Below are positions 55,695-64,000 of a DNA stretch of 64,000 nt, in pieces. The translations under genes were made by a program, and so were the position numbers. The notes beneath the pieces are model-generated. The model worked only from the letters and a program-made list of their open reading frames with translations, was not told the DNA's origin and searched no databases. The stretch comes from Pseudomonas ekonensis (GTDB lineage: Bacteria > Pseudomonadota > Gammaproteobacteria > Pseudomonadales > Pseudomonadaceae). How positions within the stretch are numbered: position 1 is the first letter of the stretch; each line of letters begins with the position of its first letter. Location of the stretch: contig NZ_JAHSTS010000003.1 of NCBI RefSeq assembly GCF_019145435.1, positions 620,001-684,000 of the forward strand. Reading direction: 5' to 3'.

Positions 55695-55708
55695 CAAACA
55701 ACTGTTTG
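55695..55708. promoter_or_regulatory. PsrA-type operator
   Basis: CAAAC-AACT-GTTTG exactly fits the published PsrA consensus (G/C)AAAC-N2-4-GTTT(G/C). It begins 2 bp after the -10 element, where a repressor would block initiation. PsrA is the Pseudomonas TetR-type fatty-acid-responsive regulator. Confidence 0.75.
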
Positions 55709-55769
55709 ACCGTCACAACAAATCAACGCGGTCGTTCATTCCCGGTTACATCAGCAGAGGTTTATCGCT

Positions 55770-57575
55770 ATGCCTGACTACAAGGCCCCCTTGCGTGATA
55801 TTCGCTTCGTACGTGACGAACTGCTCGGCTACGAGGCGCACTATCAGAGCCTTCCGGCCTGCGCCGAAGCAACGCCGGACATGGTTGACGCCATTCTCGA
55901 AGAGGGCGCCAAGTTCTGTGAGCAGGTGCTGGCACCGCTGAACCGCGTGGGTGACACCGAAGGCTGCACCTGGAGCGAGTCCGGCGTGAAAACCCCGACC
56001 GGCTTCAAAGAGGCCTACAAGCAATTCGTCGAAGGCGGCTGGCCGAGCCTGGCCCATGACGTCGAGCACGGCGGCCAGGGCCTGCCGGAATCGCTGGGCC
56101 TGGCGGTCAGCGAAATGGTCGGCGAAGCCAACTGGTCGTGGGGCATGTACCCGGGCCTGTCGCACGGCGCGATGAACACCATCTCCGAGCACGGCACCCC
56201 CGAGCAGCAAGAGGCCTACCTGACCAAGCTGGTCTCCGGCGAGTGGACCGGCACCATGTGCCTGACCGAACCGCATTGCGGCACCGACCTGGGCATGCTG
56301 CGCACCAAGGCCGAACCTCAGGCCGACGGTTCCTACAAAGTCACCGGCACCAAGATCTTCATCTCGGCCGGTGAACACGACATGGCCGACAACATCGTCC
56401 ACATCGTGCTGGCCCGCCTGCCGGACGCTCCGACCGGCACCAAAGGCATTTCCCTGTTCATCGTGCCCAAGTTCCTGCCGAACGCCGACGGCACCGTCGG
56501 TGCCCGCAACGCCGTGGCCTGCGGTTCGATCGAACACAAGATGGGCATCCACGGCAACGCCACCTGCGTGATGAACTTCGACGGCGCCACCGGTTTCCTG
56601 ATCGGCCCGGCGAACAAAGGCCTCAACTGCATGTTCACCTTCATGAACACCGCACGCCTGGGCACCGCGCTCCAAGGCCTGGCCCACGCCGAGATCGGCT
56701 TCCAGGGTGGCCTGAAGTACGCTCGCGACCGTCTGCAGATGCGTTCCCTGACCGGCCCGAAAGCACCGGACAAGGCCGCTGACCCGATCATCGTGCACCC
56801 TGACGTGCGCCGCATGCTGCTGACCATGAAGGCGTTCGCCGAAGGCAACCGCGCGATGGTGTACTTCACCGCCAAGCAGGTCGACATCGTCAAGTACGGC
56901 GTGGACGAAGAAGAGAAGAAGAAGGCCGACGCACTGCTGGCCTTCATGACCCCGATCGCCAAGGCGTTCATGACCGAAGTCGGCTTCGAGTCCGCCAACC
57001 ACGGCGTGCAGATCTACGGCGGCCACGGCTTCATCGCCGAGTGGGGCATGGAGCAGAACGTTCGCGACAGCCGCATTTCGATGCTGTACGAAGGCACCAC
57101 CGGCATCCAGGCCCTGGACCTGCTGGGCCGTAAAGTGCTGATGACCCAAGGCGAGGCCCTCAAAGGCTTCACCAAGATCGTCCACAAGTTCTGCCAGGCC
57201 AACGAAGGCAACGAAGCGGTCAAAGAGTTCGTCGGTCCGCTGGCCGCACTGAACAAAGAGTGGGGCGAACTGACCATGAAGGTCGGCATGGCCGCCATGA
57301 AAGACCGCGAAGAAGTCGGCGCGGCCTCGGTGGACTACCTGATGTACTCCGGTTACGCCTGCCTGGCCTACTTCTGGGCCGACATGGCTCGCCTTGCCGC
57401 CGAGAAACTGGCCGCCGGCACCACCGACGAGGCGTTCTACACCGCCAAGCTGCAGACCGCGCGTTTCTACTTCCAGCGCTTGCTGCCGCGTACCCGCACC
57501 CACGTGGCGGCCATGCTGTCGGGCGCGAACAACCTGATGGACATGAAAGAAGAAGACTTCGCCCTGGGCTACTGA
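55770..57575 (+). CDS. Acyl-CoA dehydrogenase (~600-residue type), copy 1
   Basis: 601 residues: FAD-dependent acyl-CoA dehydrogenase with the C-terminal extension typical of this group. The FAD/substrate segment [13 protein letters not shown] and catalytic-Glu segment [15 protein letters not shown] are clear. It performs the first step of beta-oxidation, and its position corresponds to PA0506 of P. aeruginosa. Ribosome site AGAGG. Controlled by the promoter and PsrA-type site just upstream. About 70% identical by eye to copy 2 at 61546. Confidence 0.93.
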   Translation: MPDYKAPLRDIRFVRDELLGYEAHYQSLPACAEATPDMVDAILEEGAKFCEQVLAPLNRVGDTEGCTWSESGVKTPTGFKEAYKQFVEGGWPSLAHDVEHGGQGLPESLGLAVSEMVGEANWSWGMYPGLSHGAMNTISEHGTPEQQEAYLTKLVSGEWTGTMCLTEPHCGTDLGMLRTKAEPQADGSYKVTGTKIFISAGEHDMADNIVHIVLARLPDAPTGTKGISLFIVPKFLPNADGTVGARNAVACGSIEHKMGIHGNATCVMNFDGATGFLIGPANKGLNCMFTFMNTARLGTALQGLAHAEIGFQGGLKYARDRLQMRSLTGPKAPDKAADPIIVHPDVRRMLLTMKAFAEGNRAMVYFTAKQVDIVKYGVDEEEKKKADALLAFMTPIAKAFMTEVGFESANHGVQIYGGHGFIAEWGMEQNVRDSRISMLYEGTTGIQALDLLGRKVLMTQGEALKGFTKIVHKFCQANEGNEAVKEFVGPLAALNKEWGELTMKVGMAAMKDREEVGAASVDYLMYSGYACLAYFWADMARLAAEKLAAGTTDEAFYTAKLQTARFYFQRLLPRTRTHVAAMLSGANNLMDMKEEDFALGY

Positions 57576-57599
57576 GCCTAAGCGCTGTCCTCTTGAAGA

Positions 57600-57632
57600 C
57601 CGCTGCCCCCTGTGGGGCAGCGGTTTTTTTTT
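57600..57632 (+). terminator. Intrinsic terminator
   Basis: Stem CCGCTGCCCC (57600-57609) / GGGGCAGCGG (57614-57623), loop CTGT, then nine Ts. It isolates the first acyl-CoA dehydrogenase gene. Confidence 0.95.
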
Positions 57633-57839
57633 GCGCTCGGTTTTCCCCGGTATCGGGGCAGGTTCCCCAGTGGTCGTGGCGCAGGCCCGCGCCGAAGCTT
57701 TGTGTTTATTGATTCCAAATGTTTCAGAAGGGAGTGGCAAATTAATTGCACCGCGCCTGTCAACCGGCGCTGACGAGAACTGCCTGCTCATAGAAGCATC
57801 ACGCCCGGCCACTTGAACACAACCGTCAGGGTGAAGCCT

Positions 57840-59954
57840 ATGAACATCAGTCGACCCGTTCGTTTGACCTTCTGGATCCCGTTCGCGCTGTGCGCCCACG
57901 GCGCCATGGCCGCCGACCCGGCGGAAGTGGATCCGCCGGTTCCGGAAGTCCCCAGCCTGCAATCCCTGCGCGGCATGCTGCCGCCGGATCCTTCGGGCAC
58001 CGAGGGCGGACGCAAGGTCGACCTGATGACCGACTACGTGCTCAACCGCCAGGCGGCGATCCTGCTGGGCAAGGCGCTGTTCTGGGACATGGAGATCGGC
58101 AGCGACGGCGCCACCGCCTGCGCTTCCTGCCACTACCACGCGGGCGTCGACCACCGCATCACCAACCAGATCAACCCCGGCCAGGCGCACACCGACCCCA
58201 ACGTCGCGTCGATCTTCAACAAGCCGTTCGTGGCCTCCAACATTCCGGGGGACGTGGCGTCCTACGCCACGCTGTCCGGCGGCAAGGGCGGCCCGAACTA
58301 CACGCTGAAGAAAACCGACTTTCCGACCCATGTGCTGAGCAATCCCCTGGAGCGCAACTCGCCCATCGTGTACTCGACGGACGACGTGGTCGGCTCCCAG
58401 GGCGTGTTCGACGCCAACTTCGTCAAGCCCAACCAGGCACGGTTCGACAAGTGCACCCAGCAGCCGGACGGCATCTTCCAGATCGGCGGCGTCAACGTCC
58501 GCCGCAGCACCGGGCGCAACGCGCCCTCGGTGATCAACGCGGCCTTCAACGTGCGCAACTTCTGGGACGGCCGGGCCAACAACGTGTTCAACGGTTTCTC
58601 GCCGTTCGGCAACCGCGACCCGGATGCGGGCATCTACGTCACCGCTGGCAACAGCGGGGTGGCGCAGAAAGTGAGGCTGGCGCTCAACGACGCGTCCGCC
58701 GCCTCCCAGGCCGTGGGCCCGCCCGGCAGCGCCGTGGAGATGTCCTGCGGCGGCCGCACCTTCGCCGACATCGGCCGGCGCATGCTCGACACGCTGATGC
58801 TCAAGCAGCAGCGGATCTCGTCCACCGACTCGGTGCTGGCGCCGGTGTCCGGGGCACGCCGCCCGACCTACCGCGAGCTGATCAAGAACGCCTTCCAGCC
58901 GCGCCTGTGGAACGCCACGCAGAACGTGCTGGTGGGCGGAGCGCCCTATACGCAGATGGAGGCCAACTTCCCGCTGTTCTTCGGGCTGGCGATCCAGATG
59001 TACGAGGCCACGCTGGTGTCCGATCAGGCGCCGATCGACGCCTACCTGCAAGGCGATACGACGGCGATGAACGCCCAGCAGGTCGAGGGCATGAACCTGT
59101 TCCTCGGCAAGGGCAAATGCGTCAACTGCCATGGCGGCCCCGAGCTGACCAACGCCGCCAGCCGCCTGCTGATGCACCCGCGCGAACGTATCGAGCGGAT
59201 GGTGATGGCGGACAACCTGACCACCCTCTACGACAACGGCTTCTACAACACCGGTGTGCGGCCTACGGCGGAGGACCTGGCCTTGGGCGGTTCGGACGCG
59301 TGGGGCAATCCGTGGTCGTTCACCCGCCAGTACAACACCGTGCTGCAGGGCGGGCAGATTCCCGATCCGCTGAATGTCGACGTGTGCACCTTCGAGGCGC
59401 CGCTCAGCGCCGCGATCCCGTGCGACGCCACGCTCAAGCCGAACGTCGGTTTCCGCGATTCGGTCGACGGCGCGTTCAAGACCCCGACCCTGCGCAACAT
59501 CGCGCTCACCGGGCCGTACTTCCACAACGGCAGCCGCGCGACGCTCAAGCAAGTGATGGAGTTCTACAACCGCGGCGGCGACCGGCGCGGCGAAGACGCC
59601 AACAACACCAGCGGCTTCGAGCACCCGGCGGTGAACCAGCACAACACGTCCAACCTCGACCCTGACATGACCGCGCTCAACCTGACGCCGGACGAGGTCG
59701 ACGCACTGGTGAAATTCATGGAAGTGGCCCTGACCGACCCGCGCGTCGCCTGGGAGCGGGCGCCGTTCGACCATCCGTCGCTGGTCATCCCGCAGGGCCA
59801 CGTCGGTGACGTGAACGCCGTGACCCAACGGCCCGCCAGTCCGAAGGTGACGACCCGCCAGGCAGCGGACGCGACGATCAGCCTCAAGCCGTACGGCGCC
59901 GAAGGCCGGCGGCCGGAAGAGGGGCCGTTGCTGCCGTTCTACAACGATCTTTGA
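57840..59954 (+). CDS. Exported diheme cytochrome c peroxidase/MauG-family protein
   Basis: 704 residues with a signal peptide (cleavage near AMA-ADP) and two heme c sites: CASCH (94-98) and CVNCH (427-431). The segments GRNAPSVINAAFN, FWDGRANN and FKTPTLRNIALTGPYFHNGS are characteristic of the di-heme peroxidase/MauG superfamily. At about 700 residues it is much longer than classic CCP (~320), so a specialised oxidase or peroxidase role is likely. ATG 57840 has AGGG upstream; the frame opens at 57813. It is flanked by a terminator upstream and a palindrome downstream, so probably a single-gene unit. Confidence 0.85.
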   Translation: MNISRPVRLTFWIPFALCAHGAMAADPAEVDPPVPEVPSLQSLRGMLPPDPSGTEGGRKVDLMTDYVLNRQAAILLGKALFWDMEIGSDGATACASCHYHAGVDHRITNQINPGQAHTDPNVASIFNKPFVASNIPGDVASYATLSGGKGGPNYTLKKTDFPTHVLSNPLERNSPIVYSTDDVVGSQGVFDANFVKPNQARFDKCTQQPDGIFQIGGVNVRRSTGRNAPSVINAAFNVRNFWDGRANNVFNGFSPFGNRDPDAGIYVTAGNSGVAQKVRLALNDASAASQAVGPPGSAVEMSCGGRTFADIGRRMLDTLMLKQQRISSTDSVLAPVSGARRPTYRELIKNAFQPRLWNATQNVLVGGAPYTQMEANFPLFFGLAIQMYEATLVSDQAPIDAYLQGDTTAMNAQQVEGMNLFLGKGKCVNCHGGPELTNAASRLLMHPRERIERMVMADNLTTLYDNGFYNTGVRPTAEDLALGGSDAWGNPWSFTRQYNTVLQGGQIPDPLNVDVCTFEAPLSAAIPCDATLKPNVGFRDSVDGAFKTPTLRNIALTGPYFHNGSRATLKQVMEFYNRGGDRRGEDANNTSGFEHPAVNQHNTSNLDPDMTALNLTPDEVDALVKFMEVALTDPRVAWERAPFDHPSLVIPQGHVGDVNAVTQRPASPKVTTRQAADATISLKPYGAEGRRPEEGPLLPFYNDL

Positions 59955-59963
59955 GGGAGATTT

Positions 59964-59999
59964 GCCAGCATGGCCACCAGCAATGGTGGCCATGCTGGC
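59964..59999. terminator. Perfect 16-bp hairpin with GCAA tetraloop
   Basis: Arms 59964-59979 and 59984-59999 are exact complements around GCAA. No T-run follows, so it may be an mRNA 3' stabiliser or a rho-type end rather than a classical terminator. Confidence 0.5.
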
Positions 60000-60076
60000 C
60001 CCGCACGTCCGGCCGTTGCAAAAAACCTGAGTCCCGCGCTCAGAAATCGAGGGTTTCGGCCGTTAAAGAGACTGGC

Positions 60077-60092
60077 TGTGATGTGGATCACA
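60077..60092. promoter_or_regulatory. Vfr/CRP binding site
   Basis: TGTGA-N6-TCACA, a perfect CRP dyad that fits the P. aeruginosa Vfr consensus over its core with one mismatch. It lies 72 bp before the diguanylate cyclase start. Confidence 0.65.
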
Positions 60093-60164
60093 TTGTGTGT
60101 GCCTAACAGGCCACATTGCAGGCACAATGATATCTCTTTGCTATGACGGGTCGGAGCTTTACCC

Positions 60165-61454
<1,290 letters not shown>

Positions 61455-61545
61455 CTGATGACGGCGCATTCAGCGCCTGTACGTTGATTGTGGGGGCAGG
61501 GCGGCCGGCAGTAGGTTGGGAGCAAACCGCTGAAGGAGAAGCACC

Positions 61546-63342
61546 ATGCCCGACTACAAGGCCCCCTTGCGCGACATGCGCTTTCTGATCGACCGCGTCT
61601 TCGACTTCCACGCCCACTACGCGGCTCTCGGCGCCCACGACGCCAGCCCGGACATGGTGCATGCGATCCTCGAAGAGGGCGCGAAATTCTGCGAGAACGT
61701 TCTGGCGCCGCTCAACCGCAGCGGCGACGAAGAAGGCTGCCGTTTCGACAACGGTGCGGTGACGACGCCTACAGGGTTCAAGCAAGCCTTCGCACAGTAC
61801 GTCGAAGGCGGCTGGCACGGGCTGGCGGCGGACCCGGCCTACGGCGGCCAGGGCCTGCCGAGTTCGCTGGGGCTGGCGGTCAGCGAGATGGTCGCCTCCA
61901 GCAACACCTCCTGGGGCATGTACCCGGGCCTGACCCACGGCGCCATGTCGGCGATCCACGCCCACGGCAGCGACGCGCAGAAGCAGACCTACCTGACCCC
62001 GCTCACCGCCGGCCGCTGGACCGGCACCATGTGCCTGACCGAAGCCCACTGCGGCACGGACCTGGGCCTGATCAAGACCCGCGCGGTGCCCCAGGCCGAC
62101 GGCAGTTACGCGGTGACCGGCAGCAAGATCTTCATCTCCGCCGGCGAGCACGACATGAGCGCCAACATCATCCACCTGGTGCTGGCCAAGCTGCCGGACG
62201 CGCCGGCCGGCACCAAGGGCATTTCGCTGTTCATCGTGCCCAAGTTCCTGCCGGACGCGGCAGGGGAGGCGGGCGAGCGCAACGGCGTGACCTGCGGTTC
62301 CATCGAACACAAGATGGGCATCAAGGCGTCGGCCACCTGCGTGATGAACTTCGACGGGGCCAAAGGCTTTCTGATCGGCGAGCCGAACAAGGGCCTGAAC
62401 TGCATGTTCACCATGATGAACCACGCGCGGCTCGGCACCGGCATGCAAGGCTTGTGTCTGGGGGAGGCGAGCTTCCAGGGCGCGGTCCGCTACGCCAACG
62501 ACCGCTTGCAGATGCGCTCGCTGACCGGCGCCAAGGCACCGGACAGGCCGGCCGACCCGATCATCGTCCACCCGGACGTGCGGCGGATGCTGCTGACCAT
62601 GAAAGCCTTCAACGAAGGCAACCGTGCCTTGACCTACTTCACCGCGCAGATGCTCGACATCGCTCACCTGAGCCGGGACGAGGCCGCCCGCCGCGAGGCG
62701 GAAGACCTGCTGGCGTTCCTCACGCCGATCTGCAAGGCGTTCATGACCGAGACCGGGCTGGAGGTGACCAACCACGGCATGCAGGTGTTCGGCGGCCACG
62801 GCTTCATCCGCGAATGGGGCATGGAGCAACTGGTGCGGGACTGCCGGATCGCGCCGATCTACGAAGGCACCAACGGCATCCAGGCGCTGGACCTGCTCGG
62901 GCGCAAGGTGCTCGGCAGCCAGGGCAAGCTGCTGCGCGGGTTCACCCGGATCGTGCACAAGTTCTGTCAAGCGCACGCCGGCCATGCGCAGTTGGGCGGG
63001 TTCGTTGCGCAACTCGATTTGCTCAACCGGCAGTGGGGCGAATTGACTCTGCTGGTCGGCGGCGCGGCGATGAAGAACCCGGACGAGGTGGGCGCCGCGT
63101 CGGTGGACTATCTGATGTACAGCGGCTACATCGTCCTCGCTTACCTGTGGCTGCGCATGGCCCGGGTGGCCCAGGCGCAACTGGAGGCGGGCGAGGGCGA
63201 CGGCGATTTCTGCCGGGGCAAGCTGGCGACCTGCGAGTTCTATTTCAAGCGCCTGCTGCCGCGCACCGCGGCGCATCGGGCCGCGGTCGAGGCGGGCAGC
63301 GACTGCCTGATGAAGCTGCCGGCGGAGCTGTTCTCGCTCTGA
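61546..63342 (+). CDS. Acyl-CoA dehydrogenase (~600-residue type), copy 2
   Basis: 598 residues, closely similar to copy 1 along its whole length (same [12 protein letters not shown] start, [28 protein letters not shown]). AAGGAG 6-7 nt before ATG. No PsrA-type site is seen in its 91-bp leader, so its regulation probably differs from that of copy 1. Confidence 0.93.
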   Translation: MPDYKAPLRDMRFLIDRVFDFHAHYAALGAHDASPDMVHAILEEGAKFCENVLAPLNRSGDEEGCRFDNGAVTTPTGFKQAFAQYVEGGWHGLAADPAYGGQGLPSSLGLAVSEMVASSNTSWGMYPGLTHGAMSAIHAHGSDAQKQTYLTPLTAGRWTGTMCLTEAHCGTDLGLIKTRAVPQADGSYAVTGSKIFISAGEHDMSANIIHLVLAKLPDAPAGTKGISLFIVPKFLPDAAGEAGERNGVTCGSIEHKMGIKASATCVMNFDGAKGFLIGEPNKGLNCMFTMMNHARLGTGMQGLCLGEASFQGAVRYANDRLQMRSLTGAKAPDRPADPIIVHPDVRRMLLTMKAFNEGNRALTYFTAQMLDIAHLSRDEAARREAEDLLAFLTPICKAFMTETGLEVTNHGMQVFGGHGFIREWGMEQLVRDCRIAPIYEGTNGIQALDLLGRKVLGSQGKLLRGFTRIVHKFCQAHAGHAQLGGFVAQLDLLNRQWGELTLLVGGAAMKNPDEVGAASVDYLMYSGYIVLAYLWLRMARVAQAQLEAGEGDGDFCRGKLATCEFYFKRLLPRTAAHRAAVEAGSDCLMKLPAELFSL

Positions 63343-63349
63343 CGTCACC

Positions 63350-63380
63350 TGTGGCGAGGGACCGAGCGCCCTCGCCACAA
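63350..63380. repeat. REP-like hairpin
   Basis: GTGGCGAGGGACC / GCGCCCTCGCCAC inverted arms just after the second acyl-CoA dehydrogenase gene. Confidence 0.6.
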
Positions 63381-63524
63381 GGTCTTCACATGCGGAATGC
63401 GGTGACCAAAAATTACATAATGGTCATCTGTTGACCCTATGTGTCGCAAAAGTTGTTGATGTACACTCCGGCTCAACGAAACCAACACTCCACGAATCAC
63501 CTGTTTAGATCTGCGAGGTTTGCC

Positions 63525-64000
63525 ATGGCTGACTACAAAGCGCCGCTGCGCGATATGCGCTTCGTCCTCAATGAAGTGTTCGAGGTCGCCAAGCTCTGGG
63601 CCGAGCTGCCGGCGCTGGCCGAGACCGTCGACGCCGAGACCGTCGAAGCGATTCTCGAAGAGGCCGGCAAGGTCACCAGCAAAAGCATCGCGCCCCTGAG
63701 CCGCGCCGCCGACGAAGAAGGCTGCCGCTGGGCCGATGGCGCCGTCACCACGCCGGCCGGTTTCCCGCAGGCCTACCAGACCTACGCCGAAGGCGGCTGG
63801 GTCGGCGTCGGCGGCGATCCGGCCTACGGCGGCATGGGCATGCCCAAGGCCGTGTCGGCCCAGGTCGAGGAAATGGTCAACTCCGCCAGCCTGGCGTTCG
63901 GCCTGTACCCGATGCTGACCGCCGGTGCCTGCCTGTCGATCAACGCCCATGCCAGCGAAGAGCTGAAGGCCGCGTACCTGCCGAACATGTACGCCGGCGT
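63525..64000 (+). CDS. Acyl-CoA dehydrogenase, copy 3 (cut by window end)
   Basis: The first 158 residues are present: [18 protein letters not shown], then EEGCRW, TTPAGFPQAYQTYAEGGWVG and YGGMGMPKAVSAQVEEM. It aligns with copies 1 and 2 but is more diverged. GAGG precedes the ATG. It should extend about 1.3 kb beyond the window and corresponds to PA0508 by order. Confidence 0.9.
   Translation, partial: MADYKAPLRDMRFVLNEVFEVAKLWAELPALAETVDAETVEAILEEAGKVTSKSIAPLSRAADEEGCRWADGAVTTPAGFPQAYQTYAEGGWVGVGGDPAYGGMGMPKAVSAQVEEMVNSASLAFGLYPMLTAGACLSINAHASEELKAAYLPNMYAG

Noticed and set aside
55746..59993. 1415-codon open frame on the minus strand
   Set aside because: It is antisense to two clear genes and arises from high GC at third codon positions; the translation is Val/His/Arg-rich with no domain.

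Overview
The window is a GC-rich (about 65%) stretch of Pseudomonas chromosome, most likely from the P. fluorescens group. The evidence is gene content and order (gbcAB with glyA-soxBDAG-purU-fdhA; creBCD; a FecI/FecR-type siderophore receptor set; glcB; comF-modE; bioBFHCD; acyl-CoA dehydrogenase paralogues), Pseudomonas-type REP/REPIN palindromes in many gaps, and codon use. From memory of P. aeruginosa, the left third resembles the PA5410-PA5421 block and the right part resembles PA0463-PA0508, so two blocks that are apart in PAO1 appear joined here.

Layout. 1-642 is non-coding and holds three perfect DnaA boxes. 643-7408 is a probable operon of unknown purpose: a GMC oxidoreductase fused to an alpha/beta hydrolase, a membrane-anchored diheme cytochrome c, and a calcineurin-like phosphoesterase. 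It ends in fourteen 7-bp tandem repeats. 7552-10227 is the divergent glycine-betaine demethylase pair gbcA/gbcB. 10288-12645 is a lower-GC accessory cassette: Hcp, a predicted membrane-active effector, and a small polytopic protein that looks like its immunity partner. An SDR and L-threonine aldolase follow. 15227-24227 carries one-carbon and sarcosine catabolism (glyA, soxBDAG, purU, fdhA): betaine to dimethylglycine (GbcAB), then sarcosine to glycine, with formaldehyde and formyl-THF disposal.

24277-31729 holds two small exported proteins (one behind a lux-box-like dyad), an acyltransferase, a RimB-like protease, creBCD, a MITE-like element sitting exactly on the stop codon of a GST gene, and that GST gene. 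31948-37454 is an iron-uptake locus (sigma, anti-sigma, TonB receptor, PepSY reductase-like protein and a small membrane protein), with a Fur-box-like site in front. 37575-40927 has a DEDDh exonuclease overlapping a cNMP/CBS/nucleotidyltransferase protein, and a divergent stand-alone receiver domain. 41110-50386 has malate synthase G, an ACT-domain regulator, a second DnaA-box cluster, RarD, SrkA, a PhoX phosphatase, ModE and ComF.

50478-55074 is the biotin operon bioBFHCD. It is followed by a 98-residue protein resembling a flagellar rod protein without its middle. 55770-64000 holds three paralogous roughly 600-residue acyl-CoA dehydrogenases (the last cut by the window edge). They are interrupted by a diheme cytochrome c peroxidase/MauG-type protein and a membrane diguanylate cyclase. 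The first dehydrogenase has a good sigma70 promoter overlapped by an exact PsrA-type operator. The cyclase has a near-consensus Vfr/CRP site upstream.

The strongest candidates for something new are the Hcp-effector-immunity cassette, the three-gene GMC/cytochrome/phosphoesterase module, the two DnaA-box clusters and the mini flagellar-rod protein. Nothing here was run through a database; family names come from motif and sequence recognition.
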